A DNA stretch of 26,976 bases from an uncultured Lachnospiraceae bacterium. Lineage in GTDB: Bacteria > Bacillota_A > Clostridia > Lachnospirales > Lachnospiraceae. The stretch is from the NCBI GenBank assembly GCA_902796775.1, contig CADBQK010000234.1, positions 1-26,976 on the forward strand, read 5' to 3'. The stretch's first letter is position 1; each line of letters starts with the position of its first letter. This document shows positions 1 through 6,570 of this stretch, piece by piece. The position numbers and the translations under genes were made by a program. Below the pieces are notes generated by a model. That model was not told where the DNA came from and did no database searches. It saw only the letters and a program-made list of their open reading frames with translations.

Positions 1-66
1 AACCAGACCAACCAGGATTGCCGGTATAAGAATATATAAATAGCGGGACTTTGTTTTTCCTCGCAT
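1..66 (-). CDS. N-terminus of an unidentified membrane protein (partial, runs off window)
   Basis: On the minus strand an ATG (complement of 64-66) opens a frame that stays open to the window edge. It reads MRGKTKSRYLYILIPAILVG: a short basic start followed by a hydrophobic stretch, typical of a first membrane helix or signal anchor. A GGAAGGG ribosome binding site lies about 9 bases upstream of the ATG, and a near-consensus promoter lies further upstream (126-154). Only about 22 residues are visible, so the family cannot be told. Its divergence from the polymer locus suggests, without proving, a polysaccharide polymerase, flippase or membrane glycosyltransferase. Confidence 0.55.
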   Translation of the reverse strand, partial: MRGKTKSRYLYILIPAILVGLV

Positions 67-125
67 TGCAGGACCCTTCCGTCATCATAAAAATTCAGGC
101 ACAATACGACTGTTTAGCTTTCATT

Positions 126-154
126 ATTATACTGGACCGCCGCCCTTCTTTCAA
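126..154 (-). promoter_or_regulatory. Sigma-A-type promoter for the divergent minus-strand gene
   Basis: Read on the minus strand, TTGAAA (149-154) is followed after exactly 17 bases by TATAAT (126-131): 5/6 and 6/6 matches to consensus. Transcription would start near 119, leaving a leader of roughly 50 bases before the ATG of the partial gene at the window edge. Confidence 0.65.
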
Positions 155-233
155 TCCTTTTCAAGCCGGAAATCTGCCGTCGTCGTGTTTCAAGTGCTTT
201 TTCCCCGCATTTTTCCTGAAATGCTTGTTTTAC

Positions 234-262
234 TTGCATTTCTCTTCTCTGTTTGATAAAAT
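234..262 (+). promoter_or_regulatory. Possible promoter of the surface-polymer operon
   Basis: TTGCAT (234-239), a 17-base spacer and TAAAAT (257-262) lie about 65 bases before the first LicD start. The -10 matches 5/6 but the -35 is weak, so this is a candidate only. The rest of the 67-327 gap between the divergent genes is AT-rich, with no convincing gene or stem-loop. Confidence 0.35.
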
Positions 263-327
263 AAGAAAGCTTATGGTCTCATACTTTAGTATTTATGTAT
301 TGTACTCTTTATAGACAAGGTATGGAT

Positions 328-1239
328 ATGCGTCTGAATCTGGAAACCACATCTGATTTCAAAGCTTTAGCCACGCGGAATAAAAACCTGATCATGTTAT
401 CTGACGAGGACCTCCGGCAGGTTCAGCAGATTGCGCTGGAGGCTGTTCATGATATTGTAAGCGTGTTTAATGATCTGGGAACAGTTTATCACCTAAGCGG
501 CGGCTCTGCACTCGGGGTTGTTCGTCACCGGGGTTTCATTCCCTGGGACGATGATGTGGATATCGATATCGCCCGCAAGGATCTGGACCCTTTTCTTCGG
601 GAATTTTCACGCCGTTTCGGTGATAAGTATTGGATTCACGGACCTTACAGTCAGGACGCATTCAACATGCGCTGTCCCCAGATACGCAGAAAAGGAACTG
701 TCTTCCAGGGCTGTACGGATGCGACACCGGAAGAAAGCGGAATCGCAATTGACCTCCCGGTCATGGAAAACACCTTTGACAACCCTGTTCTGCGCAAGAT
801 TCACGGTTTCTTCAGTCTTGCTTTTGGCTTAATCATCTCGTGCAGACGGTTTTATATGAACCGAGACTTTCTCTTAAACCTGGCTTCTGAAAGTCCCGAG
901 ATACAGGCTAAGTTCAAAAAGAAAATCCGCATCGGTTTTCTCTTTTCCTTTGCCTCCCTCCGTTTCTGGTCAATTCTGAACGACAAATGGAATTCCATCT
1001 GTCACAATGAGCATTCCAAATACGTCACCGTACCTACCGGCAGAAACCACTTTTTTAAAGAAACCTATTTGCGTTCAGGTTTTGCAGAGACAACATCCGG
1101 TTTATTCGAGGATATCGAGGTTCGAATTCCCAAAGAGTGGGATCGATATCTCACCCATATGTACGGCGATTACATGACACTTCCTCCGAAAGAAGACCAG
1201 GAACGGCATCTCCTTATAAGATTTGAAATCAACACTTAA
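328..1239 (+). CDS. LicD family phosphotransferase (first copy)
   Basis: LicD/fukutin-family nucleotidyltransferase-fold enzymes move a phospho-substituent (phosphocholine in the classic case) from a CDP-activated donor onto a cell-surface sugar or polyol. The hallmark block is at residues 58-80: GGS, then ALGVVRHRGFIPWDDDVDID, whose acidic cluster is the expected metal site. No membrane helix is evident, so it should act in the cytoplasm before export. I chose the ATG at 328 because AAGG at 317-320 is well spaced for it; in-frame starts also exist at 295 and 322. The protein is about 303 residues, usual for the family. It opens the operon, 20 bases ahead of the exporter permease. The donor (CDP-choline, CMP-phosphonate or CDP-polyol) cannot be told from sequence. 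Confidence 0.87.
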   Translation: MRLNLETTSDFKALATRNKNLIMLSDEDLRQVQQIALEAVHDIVSVFNDLGTVYHLSGGSALGVVRHRGFIPWDDDVDIDIARKDLDPFLREFSRRFGDKYWIHGPYSQDAFNMRCPQIRRKGTVFQGCTDATPEESGIAIDLPVMENTFDNPVLRKIHGFFSLAFGLIISCRRFYMNRDFLLNLASESPEIQAKFKKKIRIGFLFSFASLRFWSILNDKWNSICHNEHSKYVTVPTGRNHFFKETYLRSGFAETTSGLFEDIEVRIPKEWDRYLTHMYGDYMTLPPKEDQERHLLIRFEINT

Positions 1240-1259
1240 CGCTTGGAGCTTTACTAGAT

Positions 1260-2045
1260 ATGTCCGGTATGAAAAAATCCTTCGCCCGTTTGAAAGAGAA
1301 TCAGTTTCTTTTCGAAGAACTGGTGAAGCGTGATTTCAAGATTAAATATAAACGTACAATCCTCGGCGTAGGCTGGAGTCTGCTTTCTCCACTGCTTACT
1401 CTTTTGGTCATGAAACTCGTCTTCACGCAGTTCTTTGGCCGTAACACGCCTCATTATACGATCTATATCTTCTGCGGCAACGTCGTCTGGTCCTATTTCA
1501 GCGAAGCAACAAAAGGCGGTATGCATGCACTGATCGGGAACGCAGAGATCTTCTCCAAGGTGAACGTCCCGAAATACCTGTTTGTGCTCTCCAAGAATGT
1601 CCAGAGTTTATTGAGCTTCCTTCTTACACTCATTATTCTGTTCCTGTTTGTCGCCTTTGACACGTTGCCCTTCACCTGGCGCTATCTGATGCTGGTCTAT
1701 CCGATTGTGCTGCTGGTTTTATTCAACATCGGTCTTGGCATGGTTTTGTCCGCCCTGTATGTGTTCTTCCGTGACACGGAATACCTCTATGATGTCTTTT
1801 TGCGTCTCCTGATGTATCTGTCTGCGATTTTCTATAATGTCAGCAATTATGATGCGCATGTCCAGCGCATGTTTCTGATTAACCCGGTATATCTGTTTAT
1901 CAAGTACTTCCGATGTGTCATTATCGACGGCAATCTTCCCTCTGCCCAGTTTCATCTGTTGATGCTGGCTGATACTGTGATTGTTTTTCTTCTCGGCTGC
2001 TTGATTTACAAGAAAAACAACACCAAATTCCTTTACTACGTCTGA
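1260..2045 (+). CDS. ABC-2 type polysaccharide/teichoic acid exporter permease (TagG-like)
   Basis: Membrane subunit of an ABC exporter that carries undecaprenyl-linked polymer across the cytoplasmic membrane, as TagG and Wzm do. The family signature is in the first 45 residues: ELVKRDFKIKYKRTILGVGW followed by SLLSPLL, an amphipathic interface helix leading into the first transmembrane segment. About six hydrophobic segments follow. At 261 residues it has the normal family length. A GGAG lies 11 bases before the ATG. It is followed after only 10 bases by the matching ATPase gene, the standard exporter pair. The polymer identity comes from the neighbouring phosphotransferase genes rather than from this protein. 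Confidence 0.92.
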   Translation: MSGMKKSFARLKENQFLFEELVKRDFKIKYKRTILGVGWSLLSPLLTLLVMKLVFTQFFGRNTPHYTIYIFCGNVVWSYFSEATKGGMHALIGNAEIFSKVNVPKYLFVLSKNVQSLLSFLLTLIILFLFVAFDTLPFTWRYLMLVYPIVLLVLFNIGLGMVLSALYVFFRDTEYLYDVFLRLLMYLSAIFYNVSNYDAHVQRMFLINPVYLFIKYFRCVIIDGNLPSAQFHLLMLADTVIVFLLGCLIYKKNNTKFLYYV

Positions 2046-2055
2046 CGGAGGAGTT

Positions 2056-2814
2056 ATGAGTGTACTCGAAGTAAAAAACGTCTCCATCCGTTATATGACC
2101 GGAGATTTCAAGCAGATCGGTCTAAAAGAATATATTATGCGCAAACTTTCCGGGAACTATCATGTGAATGAATTCTGGGCAGATAAGGACATTACATTCT
2201 CTTTGGAGAAAGGCGAGCTTCTCGGGATCATCGGTACAAACGGCGCAGGGAAGTCTACGATCTTGAAAGCTGTCGCCGGTATCATGGAGCCGACAGAAGG
2301 CCACGTTCATCGCTCCGGAAAGGTGGCTGCACTGCTGGAGCTCTCCAGCGGTTTTGACAAAGAACTCACAGTCAAGGAAAATGCTTACCTTCGCGGTGCC
2401 ATGTTAGGTTATACACGTCAGTTTATGAATGATACCTATGAAGAGATTATTTCTTTTGCTGATCTGAAGGAGTTTGAGGATCGCCCTTTTAAGCAACTCT
2501 CTTCAGGGATGAAATCGCGCCTTGCGTTCTCTGTTGCCAGCATGGTCCAACCGGATATTCTGATTCTTGACGAAGTCCTTTCTGTCGGTGACGGAGCATT
2601 CCGAAAAAAGAGTGAGCAGAAAATGCTGGAGATCATTCATGGCGGTGCTGCTACGATTCTCGTTTCTCACTCACTTCCGCAGATTCGCAACATGTCAACG
2701 AAAATTCTCTGGCTTCATAAAGGGAAACAGATTGCATGTGGGAATGATGTGCAAGGGCTGTGTGACCGCTATGAAAGGTTTCTGAACGGCGATAAGGAAG
2801 CGTTGGTTCAATGA
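2056..2814 (+). CDS. ABC exporter ATP-binding protein (TagH/Wzt-like)
   Basis: The nucleotide-binding subunit that pairs with the preceding permease. Walker A GTNGAGKST is at residues 60-68, signature LSSGM at 148-152, Walker B ILILDE at 168-173 and the switch histidine at 205 (SHS). An N-terminal section before Walker A (about residues 15-45) matches the longer lead-in of TagH and Wzt ATPases. At 252 residues it has no extra C-terminal polymer-binding domain of the Wzt type, which suggests export is not gated by recognition of a chain end by this subunit. GGAGG precedes the ATG at 2056. The gene's end overlaps the next start by four bases (ATGA), so the two are probably translationally coupled. 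Confidence 0.92.
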   Translation: MSVLEVKNVSIRYMTGDFKQIGLKEYIMRKLSGNYHVNEFWADKDITFSLEKGELLGIIGTNGAGKSTILKAVAGIMEPTEGHVHRSGKVAALLELSSGFDKELTVKENAYLRGAMLGYTRQFMNDTYEEIISFADLKEFEDRPFKQLSSGMKSRLAFSVASMVQPDILILDEVLSVGDGAFRKKSEQKMLEIIHGGAATILVSHSLPQIRNMSTKILWLHKGKQIACGNDVQGLCDRYERFLNGDKEALVQ

Positions 2815-3857
2815 AAAAAGAGCGTACTTTACGTATTGTATTGTTCATTCTTTTCGTTCTTGCCGGCGTAATTCTCATCGTTGATCTTCTGCTTTTAACA
2901 TTTCCATCCATGAAGGATTTTTCCTTCATTTACCAGCGCGAAGTGATCGCGGAAGATACAAGTCCTAAAATATCACCTTTGCTTCGTAAAAATCCATCTG
3001 TTTTGACCAGTTCTGTTGGTGGCACAGATGAGATTCTGGACAGCTCATATGAGAATGTCATTTACTCTTTAATGGGCGATAATACCATGGGTGTACTCCA
3101 CACTCAGGGGGCCTGCTCAGACGGCACCTATATTTGGTCTGGCTCTGACACACCGCATTCTATTCGGCGTCTGCATATTTTAACAGGTGAAACATTTTCC
3201 AGAGACTTCTCGACTGATGAATGGCTCTGTGGTCATATCAACGATATGACATATAATCCATATACAAACAAAATATATGTATCGGCCTTTGACCCTGATG
3301 ACTACTCGACCAGCGGGAATATTGTTGTAATTAATCCCGATACGCTTCTTCAGGAAGAAGTGATTCATTTGCAGCGGGAAAACGGGAAAATGTGCCCGGT
3401 ACATGGGATAGCATATGACCGGTTAAATCGTTGCTACTATACCCCGACAAGAGATAGTCGAGGCTGTGGTTATGCGGTTTTTAATGATGATTTTCAATAT
3501 ATCCGTACAATTATGACCACTCGTTATGAAAACTTCGTTTTGCAGGGGATAGAGACAGATGGAAAATATATCTATCGTTCCCTTTCAGCGGAAGACGGCT
3601 CGCAGTGGTTCGCTATTTATAATTTCAACGGCAATTTTATTAAGCTTGTATTACTTCCCGTTCCATATATGGTGAACGAACTGGAAGTTGCCATGTATGA
3701 CTGGAACGGGAACTGGTTTGCCAATGTTGCCAGCCATGCAACAACTTTGGGCGGATATGCATACTACCGTATCGGATTTCAGTCGGATATAGATTATTCT
3801 GCTGTGGAAGATTTTCATTCATTGCTTGAAGATGTTCTGATAGGAAAAACCATGTAA
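2811..3857 (+). CDS. Membrane-anchored extracytoplasmic protein, probable beta-propeller
   Basis: I do not recognise a named family. Residues 7-31 form one strongly hydrophobic helix after a basic start (MKKERT), so the roughly 315 remaining residues should face outwards, anchored at the N-terminus. That part has repeated short beta-strand units with Asp/Gly turns, for example DGTYIW, NDMTYNPYTNKIYVSAFDPD, HGIAYDRLNRCYYTP and ETDGKYIYR, like YncE/NHL-type beta-propellers or glutaminyl-cyclase-like folds. No catalytic motif is evident. It overlaps the ATPase gene by four bases, tying it to the exporter. A role as exporter accessory or polymer-binding protein is possible but is inference. A sampled 60-base row here has about 33% G+C, lower than the dehydrogenase-aldolase stretch downstream. 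Confidence 0.75.
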   Translation: MKKERTLRIVLFILFVLAGVILIVDLLLLTFPSMKDFSFIYQREVIAEDTSPKISPLLRKNPSVLTSSVGGTDEILDSSYENVIYSLMGDNTMGVLHTQGACSDGTYIWSGSDTPHSIRRLHILTGETFSRDFSTDEWLCGHINDMTYNPYTNKIYVSAFDPDDYSTSGNIVVINPDTLLQEEVIHLQRENGKMCPVHGIAYDRLNRCYYTPTRDSRGCGYAVFNDDFQYIRTIMTTRYENFVLQGIETDGKYIYRSLSAEDGSQWFAIYNFNGNFIKLVLLPVPYMVNELEVAMYDWNGNWFANVASHATTLGGYAYYRIGFQSDIDYSAVEDFHSLLEDVLIGKTM

Positions 3858-3885
3858 CCTCAAACTGATTTATGGTGGTTTGTTC

Positions 3886-4767
3886 ATGTTACGCTTTACA
3901 ATAGACAATTGCGGCGATCCCGTATCTCCCGATGAGGTTAAACAATGTCAGGTTGCCATGCTGTCTGCACTTGCAGACTTCTGTGAAGAGAACGGGCTGC
4001 GTTACTATCTGGACGGAGGGTCCCTTTTGGGGGCTGTACGCCATAAGGGATTTATCCCCTGGGATGATGATATCGATCTTATTCTCCCTCATCCCGACTG
4101 TATACGACTTCAGCAGCTCAGCGGCGGGCAGCTCGGCAGATATCTCATCCGCCCGCCTGAAATTGACGGCTCTTTTTTTGCAGAGAGCTGGAAGATGTAT
4201 GACCCGGAATACATCATAGAAAGTGATCTTGACGGCGCCAGTTCCAAGAAGTATTATTATCCTGTTTTTTTGGATCTCTTCCCGATGGAGGGATTGCCGA
4301 ACTCCGATGCTGAAACCGCCCGATGGTATCGCAGAACGGTTTTTCTCCGAAAACTTCTGTACTGTCTTACCGGTTCCTTCTGGCACGGACGGACCTTGCC
4401 AAAAAAAATCGCACACGGACTGATGCGGCCTGTGGTATCGATTATCGGTGGGGAGAGGCTGTTTTTATTTCTGCAGGCCTCGAAAGAGCATCTGGCATTC
4501 GATCAGGCGGACTATGTTGGCAACATGTCCGGGCCGGTACACACCGTCGACAGCAAAGTGCCAAAAGCGGAATACCTGAAATCCGTTTCTCTCCCATTTG
4601 AAGGACGGGATTACTCTGCACCGGGCAACTACGCTCAGTATCTGACCCAGCTCTATGGTCCGGACTGCATGACAACACTTCCTCCGCCGGAGCAAAGGAA
4701 GACAAACCATAATTTTAAAGTTTACCGATATAAGGAAACCCATCCCGCTGAGGAGGATGATTTATGA
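3886..4767 (+). CDS. LicD family phosphotransferase (second copy)
   Basis: A second LicD-fold enzyme, about 293 residues, soluble and presumably cytoplasmic. The core motif spans residues 44-64, with GGSLLGAVRHKGFIPWDDDI containing the acidic metal-binding cluster. I chose the ATG at 3886 because GGTGG at 3874-3878 is 7 bases away; a TTG at 3880 is also in frame. It is clearly diverged from the first LicD outside the core, so the two probably differ in donor, acceptor or attachment position. Its stop codon overlaps the start of the dehydrogenase gene (ATGA at 4764-4767), coupling it to the putative CDP-polyol genes. That position leaves open that it transfers the polyol phosphate made by them rather than phosphocholine or a phosphonate. 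Confidence 0.87.
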   Translation: MLRFTIDNCGDPVSPDEVKQCQVAMLSALADFCEENGLRYYLDGGSLLGAVRHKGFIPWDDDIDLILPHPDCIRLQQLSGGQLGRYLIRPPEIDGSFFAESWKMYDPEYIIESDLDGASSKKYYYPVFLDLFPMEGLPNSDAETARWYRRTVFLRKLLYCLTGSFWHGRTLPKKIAHGLMRPVVSIIGGERLFLFLQASKEHLAFDQADYVGNMSGPVHTVDSKVPKAEYLKSVSLPFEGRDYSAPGNYAQYLTQLYGPDCMTTLPPPEQRKTNHNFKVYRYKETHPAEEDDL

Positions 4768-5825
4768 AAGCTGCTGTATTATACGGTGATTATGACCTTC
4801 GATATGAAGAATTTCCCGAACCAGAGATTCAGCCCGGTTGTGTAAAGATTCAGGTAAAAGCCTGTGGAATCTGTGGCTCGGATATTCCAAGGATCACAGC
4901 CGGGGGGGCGCATTATTATCCCATTGTGCTGGGCCATGAGTTCTCCGGTATTATCACAGAAACCGCATCAGACGTGCATCGTCTTTCCGTCGGTGACCAC
5001 GTTGCTGCAGTCCCCCTGATTCCCTGCATGAAATGCCGCGATTGCGAGCAGGGGCATTACTCCCAGTGCAAGCACTACACCTTCATTGGTTCCCGTATTC
5101 AGGGCGGCTTCGGAGAATACGTTGTCCTGCCGGAACGCAATGCCGTTCGTATTGATCCTGACATCCCGTTTGAGCAGGGAGCCTTATTTGAGCCTTCTAC
5201 GGTAGCGCTTCACGGTCTTCGTCTCACCGGATTTCAGGGCGGCAAGGCCGTTGCCATTCTCGGCGGCGGTACCATCGGTCTTTTTGCTCTTCAATGGGCA
5301 AGAATTCTCGGTGCCGGAAAGATCGTTGTATTTGGGCGAGACAAAAAGCACCTGTCTGTTGCAAAACGCCTCGGGGCTGACGAAGTGATCAGCACCCTGG
5401 ATGATGGTTATCTTGATCAGGCCCTGGCTATGACAGATAATATCGGCTATGATTACGTATTCGAGGCTGCCGGTGCAGCTGCAACGATCCAGCTTTCCTT
5501 TGACCTTGTCTGTAATCACGGTTCCGTCTGTATGATCGGTACTCCGACCAAAAGCATTGAGTTCACCCGTCGGCAATGGGAGCTTCTGAATCGGAAAGAA
5601 TTCCACCTTACCGGGTCCTGGATGTCGGGCAGTGCTCCCTTCCCGGGAGACGAGTGGGCGCTGACAGCGCAGTGTTTTGCCGATGGGCGGCTGAAATATG
5701 ACCCGGAGATTTTCTATCGCCAGATTCCGATTCAAAACACGATGGAGATTGTGGAGGCGCTCCGGGAGCGCTCCAGGATCAAAGGAAGGATTCTTCTCCT
5801 TCATGAAAACGCTTCTGTGAGATAA
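4764..5825 (+). CDS. Zinc-dependent medium-chain dehydrogenase, galactitol-1-phosphate 5-dehydrogenase (GatD)-like
   Basis: Reversible oxidation of a hexitol phosphate to a ketose phosphate. In E. coli GatD this is galactitol 1-phosphate and D-tagatose 6-phosphate; here the reductive direction is inferred. Catalytic zinc ligands fit C37, H58 and E59. The structural zinc cysteines are C88, C91, C94 and C102, and the Rossmann GGGTIG is at 167-172. From memory of E. coli GatD, shared blocks include GAHYYPI.LGHEFSG, FIGSR..GGF.EY and the C-terminal GSWM...PFPG.EW. At the end of the second Rossmann strand the Asp expected of an NAD enzyme is Gly191-Arg192, suggesting NADP(H). The family also contains TarJ, the ribitol-5-phosphate dehydrogenase, so another polyol is possible. 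GAGGAGG precedes the ATG, and the start overlaps the LicD stop. Confidence 0.85.
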   Translation: MKAAVLYGDYDLRYEEFPEPEIQPGCVKIQVKACGICGSDIPRITAGGAHYYPIVLGHEFSGIITETASDVHRLSVGDHVAAVPLIPCMKCRDCEQGHYSQCKHYTFIGSRIQGGFGEYVVLPERNAVRIDPDIPFEQGALFEPSTVALHGLRLTGFQGGKAVAILGGGTIGLFALQWARILGAGKIVVFGRDKKHLSVAKRLGADEVISTLDDGYLDQALAMTDNIGYDYVFEAAGAAATIQLSFDLVCNHGSVCMIGTPTKSIEFTRRQWELLNRKEFHLTGSWMSGSAPFPGDEWALTAQCFADGRLKYDPEIFYRQIPIQNTMEIVEALRERSRIKGRILLLHENASVR

Positions 5826-5831
5826 AACAAT

Positions 5832-6548
5832 ATGAATGCTTTTATGCTGATGATGGGCGGCAGTGGAACCCGCTTCGGCGCAGAACGTCCGAAGCAGTTT
5901 ACACTGGTTCATGATCGTCCGCTTTTCTCCTACATTCTGGAAAAAGCCAATCAAATTCCGGAAATCAATTATATTACCGTTGTCTCACATCACTCCTGGT
6001 TGGACTATGTTCAGGAATGGTGCCGGAAGGTTGTGACCAATGTTCCGTTTCATGTTGCGGGTGGTGGAGACACCCGTTCTGAATCTGTATTCAACGGTCT
6101 TCATTCTCTCGAGGAAGTTCTGTCACCGGCAGATGTTGTCCTGATTCATGATGCGACACATCCTTACCTTGACCCGGATGCGGTTCGTCGGGTAGCAGAG
6201 GCCGCTTCCAAGTATGGCGGTGCAACCGTAGCGAGCAAAAATTATGACACCGTCTATCGAACAGACCAGGAAGGCTTTTTGGAAAAGGTTGAGCCACGTG
6301 AACTGATCGTCGCCGGAGCATCTCCTGAGGCTTTTCGCTATGGTGATATTCTGGATATTTATCAGAATTCAACCCCGGAAGAACTGCAGGCAATGACCTC
6401 TGCCGGGGCGATCGCGCTTGCGCACGACATTCCCATGCAGGTGATCCCGACATCCGTTCTGAACTTGAAGATAACATATCCCCCCGATATGGAGCTTTTC
6501 CTGCAGCTTGCAGACCACTACTTTTTCCCCGATCATTCAATGGATTAA
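5832..6548 (+). CDS. IspD/TarI-like polyol-phosphate cytidylyltransferase
   Basis: Uses CTP and a sugar-alcohol phosphate to make a CDP-polyol plus pyrophosphate. The nucleotide-binding loop is GGSGTRFG (residues 9-16), with PKQF at 20-23, the CTP-contacting TRSESV at 81-86, HDATH at 106-110 and a late LNLKITYPPDMELF segment. All are IspD/TarI-family landmarks, and the 238 residues match the family. It starts 7 bases after the dehydrogenase stop, with no strong Shine-Dalgarno, so translation probably depends on coupling. The dehydrogenase-cytidylyltransferase pairing mirrors TarJ-TarI. Because the dehydrogenase looks more like GatD, the substrate is more likely a hexitol phosphate than ribitol 5-phosphate. 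A methylerythritol-phosphate housekeeping role (IspD proper) is less likely in this operon. Confidence 0.85.
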   Translation: MNAFMLMMGGSGTRFGAERPKQFTLVHDRPLFSYILEKANQIPEINYITVVSHHSWLDYVQEWCRKVVTNVPFHVAGGGDTRSESVFNGLHSLEEVLSPADVVLIHDATHPYLDPDAVRRVAEAASKYGGATVASKNYDTVYRTDQEGFLEKVEPRELIVAGASPEAFRYGDILDIYQNSTPEELQAMTSAGAIALAHDIPMQVIPTSVLNLKITYPPDMELFLQLADHYFFPDHSMD

Positions 6549-6570
6549 AGACTGGAGGACGATTTTTATT

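Noticed and set aside
51..314. An 87-codon plus-strand frame before the first LicD
   Set aside because: No ribosome site, Phe/Cys-rich composition, and it spans the divergent promoter region.
4764..6548. Plain ribitol-phosphate pathway (TarJ-TarI)
   Set aside because: The gene pairing matches, but the dehydrogenase motifs match GatD better and a GatZ-family gene follows. Ribitol is kept only as the alternative.
5832..6548. Housekeeping IspD of isoprenoid synthesis
   Set aside because: The fold is the same, but it is embedded and coupled in a polymer operon between a polyol dehydrogenase and a GatZ-like gene, with no isoprenoid genes nearby.
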